A stretch of DNA of 64,000 bases from Kocuria soli (GCF_003797835.1 NZ_RKMF01000015.1:34206-98205); one strand, 5' to 3'. Shown: positions 9,181 through 19,905, counted from the stretch's first letter. The notes: generated by a model not told the origin, from the sequence alone. A program made the numbers and translations.

Positions 9181-11322
9181 ATGACCCATCACCATCCTGA
9201 CGATTTCCTGTGGCTCGAAGAGATCCACGGCACCGAGCCACTCTCATGGGTCGAGAAACAGAATCGACGCACCGAATCCCTGCTGGTCACAGACGATCTG
9301 TTGCGGCTGGAGGCCGGTGCGTTGGAGGTCATGGACTCCACGGACAAGATCCCCATGGTCTCCAAGCAGGGCGACTTCTACTACAACTTCTGGCGCGACG
9401 CAGATCACCCGCGGGGTCTGTTCCGCAGGACCTCTTGGGAGTCGTGGATCAGCGAGCGCCCCGAGTGGGACGTCCTGTTGGACCTTGACGAACTCTCCGA
9501 GCGGGAGGGCACGCCGTGGGTCTGGGCGGGGTCACGGCTGTTGCGTCCGCGCTACACGGACGGGCAGTGGCGCCGTGCGCTGATCTCGCTGAGCCCCGAC
9601 GGCGGCGATGCCCGCAGGGTGCGTGAATTCGACCTGGTCACCCGTTCCTTCGTGGACCCCTCCGACGGCGGGTTCGACATCCCGGTGGCCAAGACCTCCG
9701 CGTCCTGGCTGGATGCCGACACCCTCCTGGTGGCCACGGAGGCCGGTCCGGGATCATTGACTGCCTCCTCCTACCCCGCGCAGGTTCGTCGTCTGTCCCG
9801 CGGGACGGGGCTCACCGAGGCTCCGGTGGTCTTCGAGGTGGCCCACGACCACGTGCAGGCCTGGGCCGGTCACGATCACACGCCCGGACACGAACGCACG
9901 CTGGCCTTGGACGTGATCGACTTCTTCCGCTCCGTGACCTACGTCTTCGACGCCGCGGGGCATCCGGTGCCGGTGGAGGTCCCGGAATCCGTGGAGGTGG
10001 ACATCCACAAGCAGTGGGTGCTGTTTCGTCCGCAGGAGGCTTGGGAGCTCGAAGGCCGCACGTTCGCCCCGGGCACGCTGCTGGCCGCCGAGTTCGATCG
10101 GTACCAGGCGGGTGACCGCGATCTTCACGTGGTGTTCGAACCGGACCCGCACGTGAGTCTTCAGGGATGGTCGTGGACCGCGGATCGACTGGTCCTGCAG
10201 CTGCTGCACGACGTCTCCTCCGAGGTGCGCGTGGTCGAACCGGGCACCTGGACCTCCCGCCCCCTGGCCACCGCCCTGGCCCACCACTCGACCAGCGTCT
10301 GGGCCGTCGACGACGAGGATCCGCGGGACGGCAACGACATCTGGGTCTCGACCTCGGGGTTCCTCCGGCCGACCACGATCATGCGCGGCACACTCGGCGC
10401 CGACCCCACCCGGGACGAGGCTCCGCGGGAGGTGAAGCGGGCGCCGTCGTTCTTCGACGCGTACGGGCTGCGCGTGGAGCAGCACTGGGCCACCTCAGCC
10501 GACGGAACCCGCGTCCCGTACTACCAGGTGGGGCCCGCCGAGCTGCCGCTGGACGGCCGCAATCCCGTCCTGCTCTCCGGGTACGGAGGGTTCGAGGTCT
10601 CCCGCACACCCGCCTATTCCGGGGTCACCGGCCGCTCCTGGCTGACCCGGGCCTTCACCCCCGGCAACGACGACGACGGAGCCGACGACGGGCCCGTGGC
10701 CGCCGGTCGCAGCGGTGTGTACGTGGTGGCCAACATCCGCGGCGGTGGTGAATTCGGACCCGAGTGGCACCGTGCTGCCCTCAAGAAGAACAGACACCGC
10801 GCCTACCAGGACTTTGCCGCCGTGGCCCAGGACCTGCACGACCGCGGGGTGTCCAGTCCGGCGTCGCTGGCCTGTTCGGGCGGTTCCAACGGTGGGCTGC
10901 TGGTGGGGAACATGCTCGCGACCTATCCGCACCTGTTCGGCGGTATCTCCTGCGGCGTGCCCCTATTGGACATGCGCCGCTACACCAAACTGTCCGCGGG
11001 AACCTCCTGGGTCGCCGAGTACGGGGACCCGGAGGACCCGAAGGAGTGGGAGTTCATCCGCACCTTCTCCCCGTACCACCTGGTGCGGGCGGATGCCGAC
11101 TACCCGCCGGTCCTGTTCTGGACCGCCACGAGCGATGACCGGGTGGGCCCGGTGCAGGCGCGCAAGATGGCCGCGTTGATGCAGGAGCAGGGCCACGAAC
11201 GGGTGTGGTTCCACGAGACCCTGGAAGGTGGCCACGCGGGAGCGGGCGACAACAAGCAGGCCGCCCGCTCGCACGCGTTGTCCTCCGAGTTCCTGTGGCG
11301 CTGCGTCACGGGGACGCTGTAG
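9181..11322 (+). CDS. prolyl oligopeptidase family serine peptidase (S9A)
   Basis: A 713-residue protein with an N-terminal seven-bladed-propeller-like region (about residues 60-430) and a C-terminal alpha/beta-hydrolase domain. The catalytic triad is visible: Ser569 in GGSNGG, Asp652 in TSDDRVGP and His685 in LEGGHAGAG. The spacing matches prolyl oligopeptidases. No signal peptide is seen, so it is expected in the cytosol cleaving short peptides, proline specificity being inferred from family. TAGGCT ends 7 nt before the ATG. Its last 17 bases overlap the convergent ATPase gene. Confidence 0.92.
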   Translation: MTHHHPDDFLWLEEIHGTEPLSWVEKQNRRTESLLVTDDLLRLEAGALEVMDSTDKIPMVSKQGDFYYNFWRDADHPRGLFRRTSWESWISERPEWDVLLDLDELSEREGTPWVWAGSRLLRPRYTDGQWRRALISLSPDGGDARRVREFDLVTRSFVDPSDGGFDIPVAKTSASWLDADTLLVATEAGPGSLTASSYPAQVRRLSRGTGLTEAPVVFEVAHDHVQAWAGHDHTPGHERTLALDVIDFFRSVTYVFDAAGHPVPVEVPESVEVDIHKQWVLFRPQEAWELEGRTFAPGTLLAAEFDRYQAGDRDLHVVFEPDPHVSLQGWSWTADRLVLQLLHDVSSEVRVVEPGTWTSRPLATALAHHSTSVWAVDDEDPRDGNDIWVSTSGFLRPTTIMRGTLGADPTRDEAPREVKRAPSFFDAYGLRVEQHWATSADGTRVPYYQVGPAELPLDGRNPVLLSGYGGFEVSRTPAYSGVTGRSWLTRAFTPGNDDDGADDGPVAAGRSGVYVVANIRGGGEFGPEWHRAALKKNRHRAYQDFAAVAQDLHDRGVSSPASLACSGGSNGGLLVGNMLATYPHLFGGISCGVPLLDMRRYTKLSAGTSWVAEYGDPEDPKEWEFIRTFSPYHLVRADADYPPVLFWTATSDDRVGPVQARKMAALMQEQGHERVWFHETLEGGHAGAGDNKQAARSHALSSEFLWRCVTGTL

Positions 11323-13771
11323 CCCGCTTCCTCCGGCTGACCACGGCGTTGGTCAGGGCCTTGGTCACCTCCACGATCACGAACACGGCCGCACCCATCG
11401 CCGTCGCAATGAGCAAAGCATCCGCTCCCAGGGGCCGGGTGTCGAAGGCGAAGGCAAAGGCAAAGGCAAGAGTCACCGCCACCGCCATGTTGACCCAGAG
11501 GATCTGCAGCGGCGTCAGCGGGAGCATCCACCCCAGAAGGGCGGCCAGGAGGATCACGAGCGACTGGGCGCCGTTGGTCGGGAGGATGAACACGATGGCT
11601 TTGCGCAGGTTGTCGTAGATCCGCCGACCTTCCTCCACGGCGGTCTCGATCGTGGCGAAGTTGTCGTCCCCCAGGACCACTTCGGCGGATTCCTTGGTCA
11701 CCTCGGTGCCCTTGATGCCCATGGCCACGCCCACGTCAGCGCGCCGGAGAGCGGGGGCGTCGTTGACGCCGTCGCCGGTCATGGCCACGACGTCACCGTG
11801 GTCCTGCAGCGCCCTGACCAGGCGCAGTTTGTGTTCGGGGCTGGTCCGCGCGAACACGTTGTGCGTCAGGGCCAGGTGCTGCAAGGTGGCATCGTCGGCC
11901 GCCTCGAGTTCGACGCCCGTGACCGCACCTGCGCCGTCGTCGATGCACATCTGCCGGACGATCGCGGTGGCAGTGCCCGCGTGGTCCCCGGTGATCATCT
12001 TGACGACGATCCCCGCGTCCCGGCAGCTGCGCACCGCGGCCATGGCTTCCTCGCGGGGCGGATCCACGATGCCCACCAGGCCGAGGAACTGCAGCTCGTG
12101 GCCCAGGGAATCCGGGGTGATTTCTCCCGTGTCCTGGTCGGAGGCCGTTCTCCGTGCGGCCGCCAGGGCGCGGAGGCCCTGGTTGCTGAGGTCCTCGATC
12201 CGCTGTTGCCAGGTCTCCAGTTGGAGTTCGGAGCGCTGCCCGTCCGCCTCGATCTGGGTGGTTGACCGCGCAAGGAGCACGTCCGGTGCGCCCTTGACCA
12301 GCACGTAGGTGTCTTCCCGGTCGGGGAGGTCCAGGGCCGCGGCCATGAACTTGTAGTCCGAGCTGAACGGCAGGGTGGCGTGGCGCCGGGCGGCCTGGTG
12401 GTCCAGGTCGAGCTTGGCGGCGAACGTGCGCAGGGCACCTTCCGTGGGCTCGCCGACGATCGTCCAGCCGTCGCCGTTCTCGGTCAGATCGGCGTCGTTG
12501 ACCGTCCCTACTGCCTCCACCAGGGGGCGGATGCCGGGGTGGGACAGGTCCAGGTCCAGGTCCTGCCCGCCCGCCGTGACGGATCCGCGGGGTTCGTAGC
12601 CGGCCCCGGAAACGTCGAATTCGAGGTCACCGACCACACCCTTGACCACGGTCATCTCGTTCTTGGTGAGGGTGCCCGTCTTGTCGGAGCAGATGGTGGT
12701 CACGCTGCCCAGGGTCTGCACGGCGGGCAGTTTGCGCGTGATCGCCTTCTGCCTGGCCATGGTCTGCACGCCCAGCGCCAGGGTGATCGTGATCAGTGCC
12801 GGGAGCCCTTCGGGAATCGCGGCGACGGCGAATCCGACGGCGGCCAGCAGCAGGTCGACCAGGTCCGTCCCGTGAAGCAACCGACCCACCGCGATCAGCA
12901 CGAGCGAGGCGATGAACACGATGGCTGACAGCCACGTGCTGAACGACGCGATCTGCCGGGTCAGCGGGGTCTCCAGGGTTTCCACCCCCGAGATCATGGC
13001 GTTGATGCGCCCGATCTCGGCCTGTGCCCCGGTGGCGACGACGACGCCGGTGCCCGACCCGGAGGCCACCATCGAGCTGGAGAACAGCATTCCGGTGCGG
13101 TCCCCCAGGGGTGCGTCCTTCTCCACGGCGGCCGTCGTCTTGTCCGCCGGGACGGATTCACCGGTCAACGCGGATTCCTCCGCGGTCAGGTTGGCGGCCT
13201 CCAGGAGTCAAATGTCCGCGGGGACCCGGTCCCCCGCACTCAGGCGAACGATGTCGCCGGGTACCAAGTCCTCCGCTTCGACGGTGGACCACAGGCCGTC
13301 CCGACGCACACTCGCGCTGGCCGAGAGCATCTGGCGGATGCCTTCCAGCGCCTTCTCCGCCCGGCCTTCCTGGACGAAGCCGATCACCGCGTTGATCACC
13401 ACGACCAGAACAATCACGCCGGTGTCCACCCATTCCTGCAGCACGGCCGTGAGGACGGCCGCAGCCAGGAGGACGTAGATCAGAACGTCGTTGAAATGCC
13501 GCAGGAAGCGGACGATGACGCTGTCGCGCGGCAGATCCGGGAGCTTGTTGGGCCCCAGCACATCACGACGACGGCTGACCTCCTCGGTGGACAACCCCCG
13601 GTGCGGGTCCACGGCCAGACACTGCTCCACGTCCTGGGTTGGGAGCGCGTGGGCGTCCTGGATCTTGGTCAAGTCGCCGTCCAGGCCGGATTTCTCGAGC
13701 GGCCGGGTCCCGGAGATCCCGGGGCCCTGGGCGGCCTCGGGGGTGGTCAACGATCGCGGGTCGGCTGGCAC
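11306..13771 (-). pseudogene. cation-transporting P-type ATPase (PMCA/SERCA-like), disrupted
   Basis: One reading frame of 821 codons encodes a P2-type (calcium-pump-like) ATPase: membrane helices, the actuator motif LTGES, the ion-site motif IPEGLPA, the phosphorylation site [15 protein letters not shown] and the hinge GDGVNDAP. It has two lesions. First, an in-frame TGA (plus-strand tca at 13208-13210) sits inside RVPADI-stop-LLEAANLTAEES, where the family has Arg, so a single CGA to TGA change is the simple reading. Second, after the sixth helix (ILWVNMAVAVTLAFAF) the frame jumps to the final helix, so about 100 residues with helices 7-9 are missing. The GTG start follows GGGAG. It is probably non-functional. 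Confidence 0.8.
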
Positions 13772-13931
13772 GTGTGGCTCCCATCCAGGTGTTCGGGCCC
13801 GCCCGGTGCATCTCGTCGATGCCGGAGAATCCCCGCTGCGTCGCGGGTGAACTCGGAGCAACGTTCCAGGATAGGAAGTGCGTGACCCCGCCGCACACCG
13901 GCCGCCCGGCCCCAGTGGCGAAACGAAAAGA

Positions 13932-13976
13932 CCGGGGTCGATGTCCACCATGCGGCAGGACATCGACCCCGGTCAG
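13932..13976 (-). terminator. terminator after tRNA-Ser(GCU)
   Basis: Inverted repeat arms of 17 bases (GACCGGGGTCGATGTCC and its complement) surround an 11-nt loop just downstream of the tRNA. In the minus direction it runs into TTTTCGTTTC, a good T-tract. Confidence 0.85.
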
Positions 13977-13991
13977 ATCCACTTCGATCGG

Positions 13992-14080
13992 CGGAGACGG
14001 AGGGATTTGAACCCTCGATCCAGGTTTCCCCGGATCCTTCATTAGCAGTGAAGTCCATTCGGCCGCTCTGGCACGTCTCC
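13992..14080 (-). tRNA. tRNA-Ser(GCU)
   Basis: An 89-nt class II tRNA with acceptor GGAGACG/CGTCTCC, anticodon stem CTTCA/TGAAG, loop CTGCTAA with anticodon GCT (plus-strand agc at 14044-14046), a long variable arm and T arm GGGTTCAAATCCC. It is followed by a strong terminator. Confidence 0.97.
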
Positions 14081-14186
14081 CCGCTGCACCCCGCGGAGGT
14101 CATGGACCCCGATAGGAAACAGCACGTGCCATGCTAGTCGGAGCGCGTGACTCGGGTCAAAACCACGTGGTCGGTCAGGCGGGCCG

Positions 14187-16361
14187 TCACCCCCGGGAGG
14201 CGAGCACGAACGGCAGCACCGGTCCGCTCCCGGCCAGGCGGAGTTCGCGGACGGCCACGGTCAGCGACCACCTGCTGTCCACCAGGTCGTCGATCAGCAA
14301 CACGGGCTGCCCGTCGATCTGCTCCAAGGCCTGGCGAAGGTCCGGGGTCACCACAAACTTCCCCCACACCGCAGCCAACTGGTAGGCGCCGTTACCCCCG
14401 CCGCCACCTGGATGCCCCTCAACCAGACCCAAGTCACCGAGATACGGCAGGTGCCCGGCTGCCGCCAGTCCCTGAGCCAGGGAATGCACAAGACGGGGCC
14501 TTGCAAGGGACGGCATGGCCACGATGCCGGCGGGTCGCCCAGCCCCACCCCAACGGTCATGACTCCACTGGGCCAGGACCTCCACGCAGGCCCGCCCCAG
14601 CGCCTGATCGACGTCCTGGTCCACGGGGCGGCCCTGCTCATCGGTGTGGAAGATCTCGCGCAGACGATTACCCCACCCCAGGTCCGTGAGTCGGGCCACC
14701 GCGCGTCCTTCCGAGGCGCGTTCGGCGGGAGGAATGTTGCCCTTGAGGGGAACCCCCAGTCGGTCCATGCCCACCGGCCACTGCGCCCGCGGATCGATGG
14801 CAACGCCCACTCGCTTCAACGTGGCCGTCGCAGATTCGGAGGCCGCACGGCTGACCTCCGTGGGATACCAGGGCCCGGCGCAGTTGTCGCACCGCCCGCA
14901 GGGCTCCGCCTGGGGGTCGTCGAGTTGCTCCACGAGCATCTGCATGCGGCAGGTGGGCTTGTTCTCGTAGTCCAGCATGGCGTTCTGCTCGTCGATCCGG
15001 GCCTGACGGATCCGGCCGTACCGTTCGGCGTCGTAGCTCCAGGGCTGTCCGGTGGACTGCCATCCGCCCTGGACCTGTTCGACGGCGCCGTCCACGGCCA
15101 GGACCCGCAGCAGCATGTTCAGGGGCGACCGTTTGATGTCCACCCGCGCTTCGAGAGCCCCGACGCTGAGCGGACGCTCGGCCGCACCCAGCTCTTTCAA
15201 CACGGCCTGCGCCTTGGCCTCCGTGGGCATGGACGCGGTGGCGAAGTACTCCCAGATCTCCCGGTCCTCGGTCCCCGGCAGCAGGAGCACGTCCGCGCGC
15301 TCCGTGGCACGGCCCGCACGGCCGACCTGCTGGTAGTAGGCCACGGGTGACGACGGCGCCCCCAGGTGCACCACGAACCCCAGGTCGGGTTTGTCGAAAC
15401 CCATTCCCAGGGCAGAGGTGGCCACGAGTGCTTTCACCTGGTTGTCCTTGAGAGCCAGCTCGAGCCGCTCCCGATCGGCCGGATCGGTCCTGCCCGTGTA
15501 GGCCTCCACCTGGTAGCCCACTTCCCGCAGGGCATGGGCGGTGTCCTCGGCCGCGCTGATCGTGAGGGCGTACACGATTCCGGACCCCTCGAACTCCCCC
15601 AGGTGTTCCAGCAACCAGGCGAGCCGCACCGTGTTCGACGGCAGACGCAGGACCCCCAGGCGCAAGGACTCACGGGCCAGGGGCCCGCGCAGGGTGAGCA
15701 CCGGCTCACGGTCCTGGGACACGAGCCCCACGCCCAGTTGTTCCTCCACGTCGTGGACCACCCGCTGGTTGGCGGTGGCCGTGGTGGCCAGGACGGGCAC
15801 GGTTGTGGGCAGCCGCCCGATCAGATCACGGATTCTGCGGTAATCCGGCCGGAAGTCGTGTCCCCAGTCGGAGATACAGTGAGCCTCGTCGATCACCAGG
15901 AGCCCCATGCGCTGCACGAGCTGCGGCAACTGCTCGTCCCGGAACCGGGCGTTGTTGAGCCGTTCAGGTGAGATCAGCAGGACGTCGACGTCGTCGTAGT
16001 CCAGCCGACCGAGGATCTCGCCCAACTCCGTGGCGTTCGCGGAACTGATGGAGGCGGCCCGGACGCCCGCGCGAGCTGCAGCCGCGACCTGGTCACGCAT
16101 GAGTGCCAGCAGCGGGGACACGATGAGCGTGGGCCCCCGGCCCCGTGCGCGCAGGAGCAAGGATGCGATGAAGTACACCGCGGACTTCCCCCAGCCCGTG
16201 CGTTGAACCACCAGCGCTCGGCGCCCCTGGGCGACCAGTGCCTGGATGGCCTCGAACTGACCGGGGTGGAACGTGGCATCGGGCCGACCGGTGAGCGCGC
16301 GCAGCAGATCGACGGCCTGCGCGTACAGCGCTTGGTCAAGGGGCGGAGTCGGGGATGCCAT
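14187..16361 (-). CDS. recQ: RecQ-like DNA helicase with phosphoribosyltransferase-like tail
   Basis: A 724-residue superfamily 2 helicase. Walker A reads RTGWGKS, the DEAH box is IDEAHCISDWGHDFRPDY, and motif VI is QQVGRAGR. After the zinc-binding cysteines (CRMQ...CGRCDNC) the protein has no clear HRDC domain. It ends instead in about 130 residues with VLLIDDLVDSRWSLT, which looks like the PRPP-binding loop of phosphoribosyltransferases (ComFC-like). This arrangement is common in actinobacterial RecQ paralogues. The role is 3'-5' unwinding in recombination and repair; what the tail does is unknown. ATG 16361 was chosen because CAGACT ends 6 nt before it. Confidence 0.88.
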   Translation of the reverse strand: MASPTPPLDQALYAQAVDLLRALTGRPDATFHPGQFEAIQALVAQGRRALVVQRTGWGKSAVYFIASLLLRARGRGPTLIVSPLLALMRDQVAAAARAGVRAASISSANATELGEILGRLDYDDVDVLLISPERLNNARFRDEQLPQLVQRMGLLVIDEAHCISDWGHDFRPDYRRIRDLIGRLPTTVPVLATTATANQRVVHDVEEQLGVGLVSQDREPVLTLRGPLARESLRLGVLRLPSNTVRLAWLLEHLGEFEGSGIVYALTISAAEDTAHALREVGYQVEAYTGRTDPADRERLELALKDNQVKALVATSALGMGFDKPDLGFVVHLGAPSSPVAYYQQVGRAGRATERADVLLLPGTEDREIWEYFATASMPTEAKAQAVLKELGAAERPLSVGALEARVDIKRSPLNMLLRVLAVDGAVEQVQGGWQSTGQPWSYDAERYGRIRQARIDEQNAMLDYENKPTCRMQMLVEQLDDPQAEPCGRCDNCAGPWYPTEVSRAASESATATLKRVGVAIDPRAQWPVGMDRLGVPLKGNIPPAERASEGRAVARLTDLGWGNRLREIFHTDEQGRPVDQDVDQALGRACVEVLAQWSHDRWGGAGRPAGIVAMPSLARPRLVHSLAQGLAAAGHLPYLGDLGLVEGHPGGGGGNGAYQLAAVWGKFVVTPDLRQALEQIDGQPVLLIDDLVDSRWSLTVAVRELRLAGSGPVLPFVLASRG

Positions 16362-16936
16362 GCGACCAGTCTGGCAAGGTGCACGGACAACACAACAGGC
16401 GGTCATCCGCCCTGTGGAATCGCCTTCCGGGTGATGCCGGTGTGAGTCAGGAAATGCGTGGGGGTTGGGATCGGCCCCCCGACCGATCCCAACCCCTCAG
16501 CTCGCCGGCTCTCCCCCCGGATGCGGCGAGCCACTCACCGTGCAGGCACCCCCCGATGCCTTGCACGCCATAGCCCGCTCACGGATTCCGGGTCAACGAT
16601 GGACGCTTCCCGGAGGTCTCTGAAGAAGTCGAGCCGTTGGTGAAAGCCTGACAGACTCCCGTCTCCTCGACCGCACGGCCCAGCGGCGACTCCATGCATG
16701 CCCACTAGTCTGCGGATCCCCGCCCATTCGGCGCCGAGGCACTGTTGACGGGCGAATCCGCCCGCGTCGGCCCCTCCCCCGAGGAATCCTGCGTCCCGGA
16801 AAATGGGGACAGCTGGACCCACTCCCTACCCCCACACGGCCGACACCTCGCGCGGGTTCCCCGCAGTTCGAGGCGTCATGAAACGTCACGACCGCTGCCG
16901 CGATCCGCGGCAAGGCTGCCGCGATCACGGGCGGCG
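16362..16936. other. 575-bp intergenic region
   Basis: It lies between the recQ start and the 3' end of the acyltransferase gene. It holds the recQ promoter and one hairpin at 16461-16496. The open frames crossing it have no recognisable domains or start signals, so no gene is called. Confidence 0.6.
16461..16496. terminator. hairpin with terminator-like stem
   Basis: A 14-base inverted repeat (GGGGTTGGGATCGG and its complement) around CCCCCCGA. It lies about 440 bp beyond the acyltransferase stop and 100 bp upstream of recQ, so what it terminates is unclear. Confidence 0.5.
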
Positions 16937-19074
16937 TCACCAGTGGAGCGCGTCGAGCAGACGTTCCTCCAGGACCGGCGCCGTGGTCAGGCCGAACGTC
17001 CGGGTGATGTGGTCCATGTTCCGATAGACCATCACGTTGCCCACCACCGGACCGCAGTGTCCGTCAGGGCAGTAGAGGTCCGTCAGGTCCACGAGCGGCA
17101 CCCCGGGGTTCTCCTCGCCCCACGCGTCCACGATCTCCTGCCCACTCAGGGCGTCCTCGGCGGAATCGGAGCACAGGGGGCTGTGCTCGCCGTAGAGGTC
17201 CACGCATTCGTACATGTCCCGGTCCCAGCGCGGGTTGTCGCGCACGCTCACCACGGGGATGTCCGCGTCCTCGAACGGCTCCACCCCTTCGTACCAGTTG
17301 GCCACCAGCTCCTCGCGGTCGCCATCCATCGTCGAGCGGGTGCCCTGGGCGATCACGGCGTCCGGTTCGAGTTCGAGCACCGCCTCCTGCGCTGCGGCGT
17401 TGAACCGGTTGCACTCCTCCGTGTTGCCCTCGGTCTCCCCCGCGTACCGGCAGGCCGGGTACAGATAGCTGACGACGCGCCAGTTCTGCTCGTCCGCCAC
17501 GGCCTTCAACGGTTCGGAGAGCTGCTTGGCGTGCGAATCGCCCAACAACACCACGGTCCGCTGCGGCTCGGCACCCTCACCCGTTCCGCCATCCTGGGTC
17601 TCGGGTTCGTAGACGAAGCACTCCGAGTTGTCTTGGAAGCTGTCCGGAAGCTGCTCCTCCGTACACGCCTCCCCCGGGCTGCCCCATTCCGCGTTCACCT
17701 CCGACCACATGGGGATCGGTTCCAGGTCCGGCAGCGCCGTTTCGTCGTAGGTTCCGGCCGGCACGGCCGCCCCCGGATAGTTCTCGGCGGTGCGCTCGTA
17801 GGACGCCTGGGCACGGGCTCGGCTGTCCGTCCAGGCCTGCGCCGCCGTCACGGGCAAGGCCACGACACCGACGACGGCGACCAGCCGCACAAGTTCCCGA
17901 CGCGTGGACGCCTTCTGCTTGGCAGATCGCGGCCGGGTCACGAACGCGACGGCCTGCTCCGTCCCCAGGGACAGCACGACCGACAGACCGAAGATCGCCA
18001 ACCCCACGTGGATCGGCACGTCCTGGGCGCCGGTGCGCAACAGGTAGGTGATCATCATCGGCCAGTGCCACAGGTAGATCCCGTAGGAACGGTCACCGAT
18101 CCAGGTGAGCCACCGCACCCGGAGAGGCACGTGCGCACCGTGATCTCCGCCGTCGTCCTTGGCCATCAGAAGAAGTGCGGCACCCACAGTGGGGATGATC
18201 GCCACCCATCCCGGGAACAGCGCGTTCGGCCCCACCACAAATCCGGTGCTGACCACCGCGACCAGGCCCGTCCACCCCAGCACAACCGCCAGGCGGCGCG
18301 GCAGCGGACGGGTGACGACCAGCGCAACCAGCGCCCCCAGGGCGAACTCCCACAGGCGCAAACGGGTGTCGAAGTAATTGGGCGCGGGATCCAGTCGCGT
18401 AACCAGGACGGAGGTGGTCAGGGAGACCACGAACACCGCACCGAAGACCACGACGGCCACGGTTCGGAAGGATCTGTTGGTCCATCTGGCCACCAGCAGC
18501 GCCAGTGCGATCAGCAGCGGGAAGATCACGAAGACCTGGCCCTGAACAGCCAGGGACCACATGTGCTGGACGGAGCTGGAATTGACCCCTCCACCGGCGT
18601 AGTAGTCCACGGATCGCTCCGCGAGATTCCAGTTGAGGCGGTAGGTCGCCGCCGCCAGCAGCTGCTCCCACAGGGCTTCCCAGCGCGAGCGGGGATAGAA
18701 GGCGATCGCGGCGACCAGGACACTCAGCAGGACGATTCCGACCGGCACCAGCAGGCGTACGAACGTCCGTGACCAGTAGTGCAGCAGGTCCAGCGGCTTG
18801 CCGCTCTCCGCCTTGCGCGTGAAGGAAAGCGTCAGGAGATAGGCCGAGACCACGAAGAACACGTCGACCCCGCCGGAGACTCCGGTCCCCCACAGGTGGA
18901 AACCGACAACCAGGAGGATCGCCAGACCCCGCAGCCCCTGGATCTCGGTGCGGCGGGTGGGGCCTCCGCGGAGACCCTGTGAGGGAGCATCGGTACGTGT
19001 ACTGATTCTGGATCCTTGGCGACTGGCTTGAATACTGGCGCTGGTGTTGGCTCGGGTATTGGCTCGGGAAGCAT
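16937..19074 (-). pseudogene. membrane acyltransferase 3 with SGNH domain, apparent N-terminal frameshift
   Basis: The main frame (16937-18983) encodes about ten membrane helices of the OafA/acyltransferase 3 family, then a C-terminal extracytoplasmic SGNH-like domain with GDSHAKQL and a terminal DHIT that fits the family D-x-x-H. Such proteins O-acetylate cell-surface polymers. The conserved opening RTEIQGLRGLAILLVVGFHLWG is in this frame, but no ATG, GTG or TTG precedes it before an in-frame TAA. A plausible leader starting at ATG 19074 (MLPEPIPEPTPAPVFKPVAK) is in another frame. A one-base shift near 18945-18985 would join them. If the start is a rare CTG, the gene could still be intact. 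Confidence 0.65.
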
Positions 19075-19226
19075 TTCCTAGCGCATGAGTTTACGCATGC
19101 GAACCATTACGGGAAAGTGCCTTCCAGGGGCAATTGGTCACACGGGACCGCGGGTTCCGACCAGCGACCGGTGAGTTCACCCGTTAGGCCCGCCGAACCC
19201 TGAATCGGCACCGCCCATAACTCGGG

Positions 19227-19808
19227 TCAGTGATTTCCCAGGTGCCACAGGGCGGCGTCCAGGCTGGCCAGAGCCGCGTCCCGATCCACCCGGGCCATGG
19301 CGAGGGCCGCGATGATCAGCCCCGCCGTGGTCTCGGCCTGTTGCCGCAACTCTTCGTCGGACAGGTCCGGGGCGTGCGCCTGCACGCCCCGGGTCATGGC
19401 GGCCAGCATCTCGGTTCGGTATCCGGAGATCACGCCCCGCACCACGTCGTCCTGACCCAGCGGAGCACCGGCCACACTGACCAGCAGGCACCCGAACCTG
19501 GCGGGCAAGGAGCCCGGCGTGGCCAGGGACGCCCGCAGCTGACGCAGATAGTCCACGACGGCCTCCGGTGCCACGTCCCGTCCCGTCAACGGTGCCAGTC
19601 GGGGCCGGACCACGCGGTCCAGGTAGTCCTCCACCGCCGCGTCGAAAAGTCCTCGCTTGTTTCCGAACGAGTTGTAGAGACTGGAACGGTTCAGCCCGGT
19701 TGCGCGCTCCAGATCCGGGAGGGAAGCCGCCTCAAAGCCCAGCTCCCAGAACACGCCCAGCGCAGCGCGAACCACCGTGTCCGTGTCAAAGCTCTGCGCC
19801 CGGCCCAT
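19227..19808 (-). CDS. TetR/AcrR family regulator
   Basis: A 193-residue regulator with a TetR HTH at residues 8-55 (DTVVRAALGVFWELGFEAASLPDLERATGLNRSSLYNSFGNK) and a helical ligand-binding domain. GAGGG stands before the ATG. It is divergent from a DUF1304 gene and an NADP-dependent oxidoreductase gene, which it probably represses through the palindrome at 19888-19905. The pairing of this regulator type with reductases suggests a reactive-electrophile response, by inference. Confidence 0.9.
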   Translation of the reverse strand: MGRAQSFDTDTVVRAALGVFWELGFEAASLPDLERATGLNRSSLYNSFGNKRGLFDAAVEDYLDRVVRPRLAPLTGRDVAPEAVVDYLRQLRASLATPGSLPARFGCLLVSVAGAPLGQDDVVRGVISGYRTEMLAAMTRGVQAHAPDLSDEELRQQAETTAGLIIAALAMARVDRDAALASLDAALWHLGNH

Positions 19809-19887
19809 GAATCCGCCCTCTCCGCCTCTGGTGCTCGACCCGCGCGAGCCTTCCCCCGTTGTTGCGGTCGCGCGAGATCAGCATATA

Positions 19888-19905
19888 TTGGAACGATCTG
19901 TTCAA
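19888..19905. promoter_or_regulatory. candidate TetR operator
   Basis: TTGGAACGATCTGTTCAA is an imperfect inverted repeat (GAAC-N5-GTTC core) in the 165-bp divergent region between the TetR gene and the DUF1304 gene. It overlaps a TATATT box on one side and TATGCT on the other strand. Confidence 0.5.

Noticed and set aside
16745..18772. 675-residue plus-strand frame, very rich in His, Arg and Gln
   Set aside because: It is the antisense shadow of the acyltransferase gene, with composition typical of such shadows.
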